Shown here piece after piece: positions 56,292 through 64,000 of a stretch of DNA of 64,000 nucleotides; the stretch's first letter is position 1, and every line of letters begins with the position of its first letter. Location: NCBI GenBank assembly GCA_003990745.1, contig RBNI01000001.1, positions 27,367-91,366 of the forward strand, written 5' to 3'. The notes beneath the pieces were generated by a model. The model saw nothing but the letters and a program-made list of their open reading frames with translations. It was not told the DNA's origin and searched no databases. The position numbers and the translations under genes were made by a program. The stretch comes from Jimgerdemannia flammicorona (Eukaryota > Mucoromycota > Endogonomycetes > Endogonales > Endogonaceae).

Positions 56292-58673
56292 CTACTGCTC
56301 CTGCTCCTGCTCCTGCTCTCTCAACTTCTTTCTACCCGGAGATGACGAAGCAGACGCCGACGGCGTCAGCTGTCGTCCTTTTTTGTCTGAGTTTCGTCGA
56401 GCCCTTGGTATAGTTGGACTTAGTGTTGAGTGTGTCGAGCGATATATCATCTGCTCAACAGCGCTGTCGCTGATTAACTCCGACTGCCCTGCGTAACGTT
56501 CGCAGAGTTTCTCTATGAAACAGATTATATGATCTACGTAAGACTGTAAATGAAAAAGTAGATTGTTAAAATAACAGCATGAGGGAGGGAATTAGTGGGT
56601 GAAGATAACGGAGGCTCACCTTCAGCCGTAAAAATCCTAATAACATTGGTCCGAACTGACATCTCATATCGCGCTCATTCAGAGGTAAGTTGAATACGTC
56701 GATCTCCTGAAACCTATACACCTTGTTGTAGGCAAGGTTCATAATATCGACCATGACTTTCTGACCTGTTGGTTGAGTTCAAAATTTTATCAAAACCTAC
56801 GTATTTCACGAGTAAGGGAGGAGAAATAACCGAACCGAATAATATGAATAATAACCGAATGTCAAGTCAAACAACATACCGACAACCTGGACACCGATGA
56901 CGAAGACCTGCTCCAGCTCCTGGCGGTTGGAACCCCTCAGCACTGTCAGCAATACTCTGTCCAAGGCGTCCTTCATATCCTGAATAATTTTCGACCTGTC
57001 GCTCCGCGCTTTGCTCCCGTATAGCTGCTCGCTGGGCGGAGAGAACTCAATGAGCATTATCTCCAGCTGATTCATGTAGAGTGATCCGATTGCGTCCGTT
57101 CTCTGCCCTAATTGAACTCGGTCGTCTTCAGTTTGACTATTACGTCTCGAGGCAGAGGTAATAAGTGTACTTTCCCCCCTGTGATAAGGATTATTGAAGA
57201 GAGAAATTAATATTGGCGTCCTGCGGGAGTTCGACACACACGCCTCCGATACTCCCCTCCCAAATTTCCCCTCCTAGATGAAAATGAACATATCCTACCA
57301 CTTCCATATTAACTTGTCAGATAGGCTCGTCATGATTTTCTCAAAGAGTGGTGAGAAAAATCGAATAATTAGAGTTGCCTCCGTCAAATTATTGGAAATG
57401 GTGTATCCCGTCAAGTAGGAGTGAACCCTAAAGTAAAATTTGAAACGTTCGGCTGAGTGGCTAAAATTCCAGCGGAGGGAGTGTTCGTGTTCCAGTAAGA
57501 GGGGGAGGGTTTGTTCCAGGGGCAACCCCATGCCGCCGGAACGCCACGCCCGAACTCCTGCTCGCCCGTGGCCAGAGCTCACGAGTCCGTGACCCGGCCG
57601 AGGAGGACCCGGACCCGCACCCCCCTGGCAAGGGACAGCTCCTGTGCGCCAGTGACTCGGGTTCTGGGTTCACGAAGTGACCGAAGGGGTAAAGATTCTT
57701 ACGTATAATTTGCAGCGATGTAGAGCCCCTCTAAACCGCAAATATCCTCTGAGTCTTCTTCGACACCGATGCCGATTTCTTGAAGCATAGCCGAAAAACC
57801 TCTCCAGAGGTTTCGTTGCATTTCCTTCACATTTCCCTGTGATAAGCAGGTTGATAGTTTTTTTTTTTTTTTTTATGTGAAAAAGGGGAGAGACTGACAA
57901 ATCAATCACGCACACACACACACGCACGCAGTTAAAAAGGCTACTTACGTTTCCTTTGCAGAGAAATTCGACGGCCTTCTGGTAGTTCAGAGGAATCTCC
58001 TCCCTCAATACGTTCAGTGTACGCCGGAAATCGTCCCGCATCTCTTCCCACTCTGCTGCTGAGAAGCTTATACGTGGGCTCTTGCTAGAAAAATCAAGAA
58101 TGCATTGTTTCTCTCTGAGAACCACCGTCGTAATATTGACTCCGTTCTCCAACACGTAATCGTTCTCGTTTTGTGCCTCTTGATCCTAGTAAATATGAGT
58201 ACCGAAAACGTTACAAACGTCAGCCTCAAACTAGTTGTCGCCCACCCACCAAATCTAAAAAGCAGTTCAAAAAGATATAAAAAAAAAAATTAACAGAAAA
58301 AAATCACCTCAGGAAAATTGATCGATTTCCAGAACGCCGTAATCTCCTCCTGCGCACTCTTTTGAAACAAGGATGATTTATGTGCTGTTATTGTCTGCTG
58401 ATCAATGCCGTTCGCTTAAGAGAAGCCTACCTTAAAGTGGGATTCAGTGAGATATTCGATTCGGCTAACAACGTCAGGTGGCGGATCGGTAGCTCGTATG
58501 CGGATAAGACATTCCTTGAAGGATTGGTGTAACGGAGACCTATCCCGAATGTCGATACCCTTTGAATTCCGAATGTACTTCAAAAAATTCACAAGGGTCC
58601 ACTCACGCCAGCATGTGGTAGCAAAATAGGGAGGTATGCCGAGCGTTTCTTGACAAGTATAATCGCTGCTCAT
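56292..58673 (-). CDS. Host gene, 8 exons, 519-residue protein of unknown function
   Basis: Exons (minus strand): 58673-58431, 58394-58308, 58185-57949, 57836-57703, 57460-57299, 57178-56880, 56765-56620, 56543-56292; total 1560 bp, phase-consistent at every GT-AG junction. Introns are 36, 122, 112, 242, 120, 114 and 76 nt. The start MSSDYTCQETLGIPPYFATT opens a hydrophilic protein. Recognisable stretches: AFWKSINFPE, KWGESTLITSA, IEFSPPSEQLYG, IIQDMKDALDRVLLTVLRG, FVIGVQVVG, and an RS/Q-rich tail ending EQEQEQEQ. The KWGES and SPP/MKDALD pattern resembles, from memory, an uncharacterised family expanded in Mucoromycota. No catalytic motif is seen. No TE sequence is inside the exons. Confidence 0.82.
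57461..57702 (-). other. GC-rich intron 4 of the host gene
   Basis: Donor GTAAG at 57702 and acceptor TTTTAG at 57461-57462. It contains a block (about 57520-57665) far richer in G and C than anything else in the window. A second in-phase acceptor (TACTTTAG, exon from 57427) would remove 11 residues. Confidence 0.6.
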
Positions 58674-59256
58674 TACTCTGCAACTCGTTCACATGACAGG
58701 CAAGTTGAGTAAAAATATCCAAAAAATAGAGGAAGCATTAAGCGTCATAACCGAGTAGGGAAGAGATACGTACCTTCTGTCGCTATGTTGTCAAGAGAGG
58801 TGCTATAGGAGGCGAAAAATCAAAGAGGCGTCAAAAAGTTGCTCGAAGGCCCGATGGTAGAAGCGAATATTTATGTGTGATGTCACGCGTAAGCATAAAG
58901 ACGTGAAAATACGGATGACAGTTGTAGAGGTAAATAAAAACTCTGCAAATTCCTAATTAAATGATCTGTAGAGCGAGGACAGAGATCACTCACTGAAGAC
59001 AAGTTGACAGGCGATGGGGAGTGGCGACAGGGAGTGATGACAGGAAGCAGTGGAGTGGCGACGGGGGAGTGGTGACAGGAATTGATGGTGACAGGAAGCA
59101 GCGGAGCGCCGACGGGGATTTAATGAGAGATTGTATCCTGAAAGTGGAGAGTTCAAAATGACGTGTAAATGGTGTTGGATGCGAGGCTGTTGTCTAAACA
59201 GACTTGAGAGGTGTGGAACGGCATTTTAGCTTGTGCAATGTCAGTCACATAACAAC
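58674..59256. other. Intergenic region with GA-rich minisatellite
   Basis: Presumed promoter side of the host gene. At about 59005-59120 repeated GTGGCGACAGGGAGTGATGA / GTGACAGGAAGCAGCGGAG units form a G/A-rich minisatellite. No TATA box or other signal can be assigned with confidence. Confidence 0.5.
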
Positions 59257-61449
59257 TCACACAGCCACATAACAACTCACACAACTTACGCTTTCTCTAT
59301 GATATTCAACAAAACAATTGTGCTCCCGGCTTAAGCATAACACCGCATTACAGGCTTGACAGTAGATATTGCTATGTGGCAGACATTTCTTGTTGATCTC
59401 GACTTTGCCAGCCTTTGCCAGAACACGACACCATACACATGCAAGGCACTCCTCTTGAAAGTTTGGAAAGTGATCACCGGGAAGAAGTCGAGCCGGAGCG
59501 AGATCAATCAAATGTTTTGTTACATGATGGTTCATAAATGGAGACTCCAAAAATTCATCTTCTGCCTGCTTCGTGCTCATATGTATCTTCCTCTGTGTCT
59601 TGAGCTGCATATCACATGACAGATTGATGAGCACCCAGGATAGTTGCAATCGAAAGTTGGCGTGGGTAATGTTGTTGGCTACCCGATTGTGTACCAGGTG
59701 ACAGTTCACCACTGCTATATCCAAGATCCAGAAAAAGAGAGATATCCACGTTCGGCGTGATCTGATTTGCGTATTGTAATAGCCCTGTCACTGGTCAGCA
59801 ATGTCAACACCACACATATGATGATTGTAGTCACCAATTATCCCGGGAATCTTCAACTTCTTTTTAGGTGATGTACCCCATGTTGCTCAAACAATTTCTC
59901 TATTCACAGATGTGATTCGAGGGCAGCACCACTCCCTCTTAACATCCTTGTCATCATAATATCTATGCACCATAGTAAGAAGCTTGACTGGTCTATTATC
60001 TATCCAGAGTACCAACAGAACTCCATCAACATTGATGCCAGCCCTCATGTTCCATACCAACTTAGCATCCTTTGCCACTTTCAACATCTTTGGGAATTTT
60101 GCTGAATTTGAATGTACAGTCCTGCAAGCGCCAATGCTCTTATCTCAAAGAAATTAGAAGAGCAGAATTAAAGAAAAATAATTGTTCATATAATATATAA
60201 ATCCTTGTTGAGGAAAAGATAACTGTAAAATGAGATGAGCAACCAACTGTGCAGTTTCATAGAGACCTGGAATTTTCAGAAGTTCTGGATTCTAAGAGAT
60301 ATATGAGGTTGGAAGAAATATCCAGGTATATCCATAATCACATAGAGCAAAGAACTTAAAGCCCTCAGGAGTTGGCTTGCTTTTGATTTGTATAGTATTA
60401 CAACTTCAACCAGAGAAATGGATTATCATCTCATTCACTGAAATATTTGAGCTAGATTGGTAAATTTTCTTCAAAATCTAACAGATGTGTGAGAGTAAAG
60501 GCTCAACCTTGTCATAGTATTGGCCCTTATACTACCCATGTGAAGAAATGTACAGATATCTCTTGATCTGTTAGAATTAAATATATGACATATGTTCTAT
60601 AATATAGTAGTGTGGTTTATATAGATCTCCATTATTCCAAAGCCAACTGAAGCCATCAGTCAACTTTGAAAAGAGGCCAGAGTAGATATAGATACCGATG
60701 AAGACCAAAAGCTCAGAAATAGAGAGGTCATTCCAGCACTGGCCAGTCTTGTTTCAACTTGGTATATTGTTTAGTATTGGTGACAATTGTCCTGAGAATT
60801 GAGTCTAGAAAGAATAAATGAAAGAAATTGATAATAGCTCTAGATGTAATATGGTCAGGTCTAACTCAAGTAAGTAAAAGTGGCTTTTTATGCTTGAGTG
60901 GTATGAAGACTAGCACCAGTGGTAGATTTGGCAACTCTGATGATCCAGCACTGGTGCTGTTACTGATGCTGGTATTGCTGGCACTAGAACTGGCCCTGGC
61001 ACTGGTACTGGCACTGGTACTGGTGCTAGCATAGAGCTTTTTGGATGCTGGTAATTGTTTAGCTTTAACAGAAATCTCCACACAGTTGAATTTGGACTTT
61101 CAGGGTTATACAACTTGAAAATAGTCAGTTACTTGCTTGTTGCTATCATCAAAGACAATACAGTCAGCATATTTGATGGTAGAGCAGAAGAAACACATCT
61201 CTTCACCCACACTATTACTATAGCTGATGGCTAGATTGCCTATCTTGATCTTGGTAATTGAGGTCATCTGATTGTTTGTATATAATTGGACTCCAAACCT
61301 GGCATATAATCACTATCATCACTGTTATTAGTCTCTACATTATTCTCTATACTATTCTTCTCCTTCTCAGAGTTAGTCTCTCTAAGTGGTTTGTTTAAAT
61401 GAATATGGACTATACTCCCAAACTCACTAAAGTCTTCTTCTTCTGACAT
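59257..61449 (-). pseudogene. piggyBac-type transposase fossil
   Basis: Read leftward: MSEEEDFSEF and an acidic N-terminus (61449-61264), a Ser/Thr-rich linker, ISVNEMIIHFSG (about 60450) then KPTPEGFKFFALCDYGYT (about 60375), YYMNNYFSLILL (about 60200), CRTVHSNSAKFPKML (about 60125-60085), GINVDGVLLVLWIDNRPVKL (60087-59887 open), GDYNHHMCGVDIADQ (about 59848-59800), RRTWISLFFWILDIAVVNCHL (to 59690), and the C-terminal Cys-rich motif CQACNAVLCLSREHNCF. This matches the DDE_Tnp_1_7 order of piggyBac transposases. Several stops, mostly TAG/TGA. Confidence 0.82.
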
Positions 61450-61977
61450 CTATAAGGTTTGCCAATTAATAGATGAGCATGGGGGGTGCTGTGAGTATGG
61501 GTGCAGTGAGTGTGGACAGTGTAGTGAGCAGGAAATATAGTTAGAGAGAAAGATATATACTTATTACCCATATTGTCTAGTTGGTAACATATCACTAATT
61601 TGGTAATATATTATCAATTTGGTGACATTCAATTAGTTGGTGATATTATTCAATATTATCTCACTCAAAATATATGAATTGTATCATTACTCTACATATT
61701 GATAATAATTTGAATAAATTTATTTTACTAAAATATTCAGCCAATCAGATGCTGCCACAGCTCAAATATTTCTGCAGCCAAATTTGGCTGCATTATTATC
61801 TAAGAGATAGCATCTGCTATGTCACTGTCATCTGACCAGTACAGGTTCCTCTTAATATATCATAGAAATTTAACATTTGTTGATTTTTTATATAGCTGGT
61901 CAACATTGGCATTACTGATAGTAGTTAAGTAAAAAAGGGATCTCCTCAGATAGCTAGGTGGTCTACAGCATCACAGT

Positions 61978-61978
<1 letters not shown>
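61450..61978. other. AT-rich stretch with a MITE end
   Basis: At 61774-61809 GCAGCCAAATTTGGCTGC plus ATTATTATCTAAGAGATA matches the right end of the MITE at 49585-49776, so another copy or a fragment of that family lies here; its other end is not visible. A TTTGGTGACATTCAATTAG-like motif is repeated near 61580-61650. Otherwise nothing recognised. Confidence 0.45.

Positions 61979-62036
<58 letters not shown>
61979..62036 (+). repeat. Poly(T) tract of 58 bases
   Basis: Uninterrupted T run. On the minus strand it follows directly after the stop of the small ORF at 62331-62035 and so looks like a poly(A) tail. Confidence 0.9.
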
Positions 62037-62039
<3 letters not shown>

Positions 62040-62331
62040 TTGTATTTTTTGGTAACTTAGCTAGATGATTTCCATTAAGGAAAATATATTCATGATTGGT
62101 ATCTGCTATTATGTCAACTTTCCTATGATATTGAATATTAGATAGATAGTCTTTATTTATATAATTAATAAAAAAAAAAAATGACAATAACATATTATAC
62201 CTCTTGTATTTCACTATTGAGTTAAACCTGCTAGCTCTGGATTTAATTTGATCTATGGGGTGAGTACAAGGCATAAACCCTATGTAGATTTGATTTGCCA
62301 TTTCTCTCAAAGAATTCACAATGAATGACAA
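62035..62331 (-). CDS. Small ORF before a long A run, unknown
   Basis: 98 codons, MSFIVNSLREMANQIYIGFM at the start and NGNHLAKLPKNTI at the end, directly followed by 58 A residues on the minus strand. No domain recognised. It could be the 3' end of a retroposed cDNA, since a long A tract right after the stop is not usual for an ordinary gene. Confidence 0.3.
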
Positions 62332-62539
62332 ATTATTTGATCAAGAACAAAGTAGAGGTAAGTCAATAATTTGCCATGAATATTTTAGAGATATTTTATA
62401 ATACTAGGAAGTGCACTAATAACAAATTCTAAGTAAAGGCTGAGCTACATTTTTACTATTTATATGAGTCTTTCTACAATATAGAATAAATGAATTGTAA
62501 TGCAACTATATCTCTCTCTGTAACTGATAATATCACATC

Positions 62540-63080
62540 AACTAATGTCCTCTCATCACACCTTTGACTCTACAACTGGGTTGACAATAGACTTGATAAT
62601 TTCATCAATGACAAACTCATCATAATTTGTCTTGATTATGAAACTAGAGTTAGAATGCTCAATATCTTTTCTGATGTCTATAGAAAGACTCTTAATACTC
62701 TAGATATATATAATACAGTTCTTGATATGTCCATTGTATATGTGAGATCTGAGTATATCAGAAAATAGACAAAATAGTGCTAAGAATATATTGAGGCAAT
62801 CAGATATAGAAAACTGCTCAATACATTAGCAAATATATGGAGTGACCTTGGGGTTGCTATTACTGGACAGATAATGGAGGGCCTTGTCATTGAAATTGGA
62901 ACAAGAGATATTAATGGATTGAAGCAATTTGTAAGCAGTGATAACCTCTATGAGAGTAATGCCTATAATTTGTTTGCTCTTCATAAAAACAAGACACTTG
63001 AGAGTAGTGAGCTTATTGAAACAGTTGAGGGACTATTAGATAAGAAGTTGTATAACAATTGCCTCTTCTTAATCTGGTAG
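62540..63080 (+). pseudogene. Decayed coding fragment, unknown
   Basis: One frame is readable from about 62577 (NWVDNRLDNFINDKLIIICL) to the stop after 63078 (LESSELIETVEGLLDKKLYN), with three clustered stops near 62767-62780 that fit CAG/CAA changes. A stop-free piece covers 62874-63080. I do not recognise it. Confidence 0.35.
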
Positions 63081-63748
63081 GATAGGCAAAGGTTTTGAAG
63101 GTTTGGAAGAAGCCTGATAATCTTGCAAAATTTATATATTCTAATTCCCCAGAGGTTTTTCAAATCCAGATATCTCAACTCTGGCCAGCACTTGATGGTA
63201 TTTATAAACATATTGAAATTGACAAAACAGCATAAGTGTAGAGTGAGTTCAGTGAGGTGTGGCCAGTACTTGGCCATGGCCAAGAGGATACTGATATTGA
63301 CCTAAGTCATATTGTAGTTTAATATCTTGAATGAGGTGATGTTTGGACAGGCCTTGATAAAGTGACAAAGATCATAGTATGGGCTTAAGAGTCCTGCAGA
63401 ATATGAGAGGTACAGGGTGTAGGCAGTACTGCAAAGCTTTGTTTGATCATTTCAGGATAGATAGTTAATCATACTCTCATACCTTTCAAACATGATATAA
63501 ACATGAAGTAAACACAGAGCAGGATTATGTCAGGACCTTACAACTATAGCAAAGTTGATCATCTGCCAGTAATAGCATTTGTCAATTTTGATATAGTCAA
63601 GCAGGATTGCTATGAGCTCTTCAGGAATGTCAAAGATCTTAAGGAGGGTTTTGAGAATGGTCTTGAGAGAGATCTCTGACAGACAATCAAGTTGGATCTT
63701 CTTATTGTAGAGTATGATTAACATGTAAGTAGAGTGTAGAGTTAACAT
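62981..63748 (-). pseudogene. Decayed leucine-rich repeat protein, possibly F-box type
   Basis: Minus strand 63283-62981 (100 codons) has LRR-like spacing: WPHLTELTLHLCCFVN, CWPELRYLDLKNLWGI, LLPNLQNLCLSYQIKK. Upstream 63748-63530 (72 codons) reads FDIPEELIAILLDYI, which resembles an F-box-like start. The sequence between them is in broken frames (SFAVLPTPCTSHILQDS at about 63440). Together they suggest an F-box/LRR gene, but I cannot confirm an F-box. Confidence 0.4.
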
Positions 63749-63937
63749 ATAGACTTGGCAGAAAGTAGAGAAGAATTAAATAATCACCAATAGTGATGTC
63801 ACCTATTTTATTCCTGCCCAAATTTCATGTTCTGACAAATCACACCACAAGAAATAAAAAGAAAATGAAATATATATTACAGGCTCTGTAGTATCAGATA
63901 TTAAACAGTATTAATGAGCAAACATATAACTAATGAA

Positions 63938-63974
<37 letters not shown>

Positions 63975-64000
63975 TCTTAGAGTCTTTTTTATTTTTTTTT
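63749..64000. other. Right edge with a 30-base poly(T) tract
   Basis: T run at 63943-63972, then a second T-rich end at 63990-64000. No coding frame seen. Confidence 0.6.

Noticed and set aside
55897..56496. 199-codon plus-strand ORF with ACQHCNP repeats, and mirror ORFs on the minus strand
   Set aside because: The 24-bp unit keeps every frame open. On the minus strand the final exon of the 56.3-58.7-kb gene already explains 56292-56543. Start and end of the plus ORF lie in an LTR and antisense to that exon.
57295..57582. 95-codon ORF starting in the GC-rich block as a separate gene
   Set aside because: Its 3' half is exon 5 of the spliced gene in the same frame, and its 5' half is intron 4.
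1..64000. tRNA, rRNA, CRISPR or bacterial operon signals
   Set aside because: No tRNA-like cloverleaf with a GGTTCRA box, no rRNA sequence and no regularly spaced direct repeats with unique spacers were seen. The introns and retroelements point to a eukaryote.

Overview
The window looks like a transposon-packed, AT-rich tract of a filamentous fungal nuclear genome. It contains chromodomain Ty3/gypsy LTR retrotransposons, BED/hAT and piggyBac transposase fossils, a Penelope-like retroelement, and one host-type gene with seven small GT-AG introns. That gene resembles, from memory only, uncharacterised families common in early-diverging fungi (Mucoromycota). I cannot fix the species from sequence alone. 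No rRNA, tRNA or CRISPR array was recognised.

Layout. Positions 1-3852 hold the 5' part of a minus-strand Ty3 element (family A, copy A1), cut by the window edge. Positions 4277-40140 are a Russian doll. Element C (plus strand, oldest and most decayed) is split by chromovirus B (6860-33290, identical-length 464-bp LTRs). B is split inside its integrase by a 20.3-kb hAT-type element (11323-31660, 8-bp target duplication). The hAT element itself received a complete family-A retrotransposon (A2, 11776-21638) next to its own transposase, and a Penelope-like element (25829-30311). Positions 40140-45687 are degenerate sequence with a decayed gene, a 524-bp hAT MITE and an integrase fragment. Positions 45688-55977 are a third family-A element (A3), itself hit by a 192-bp TA-flanked MITE. 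Positions 56292-58673 carry the one convincing host gene (minus strand, eight phase-consistent exons, 519 aa), with a CpG-rich 24-bp tandem repeat just after its stop. Positions 59257-61449 hold a piggyBac transposase fossil. The right edge (62-64 kb) has poly(T) tracts and decayed coding sequence, including a possible leucine-rich repeat protein.

The most notable observations are four. (1) A dUTPase domain with all five family motifs lies between the protease and reverse transcriptase of family-A Ty3 elements, in two copies. (2) The Penelope-like element has an ORF1, a possible -1 frameshift site, pseudo-LTRs plus an inverted one, and no visible GIY-YIG endonuclease. (3) The hAT composite has readable TIRs, TSD and transposase. 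(4) There is a clear decay gradient: CpG is almost absent and CAA/CAG/CGA-type nonsense changes are abundant in the older elements, while the Penelope-like element and the host gene remain CpG-rich.

Gene products here mostly do not cooperate as a pathway. Each retroelement encodes its own replication machinery, mostly broken. Coordinates of decayed domains are approximate.
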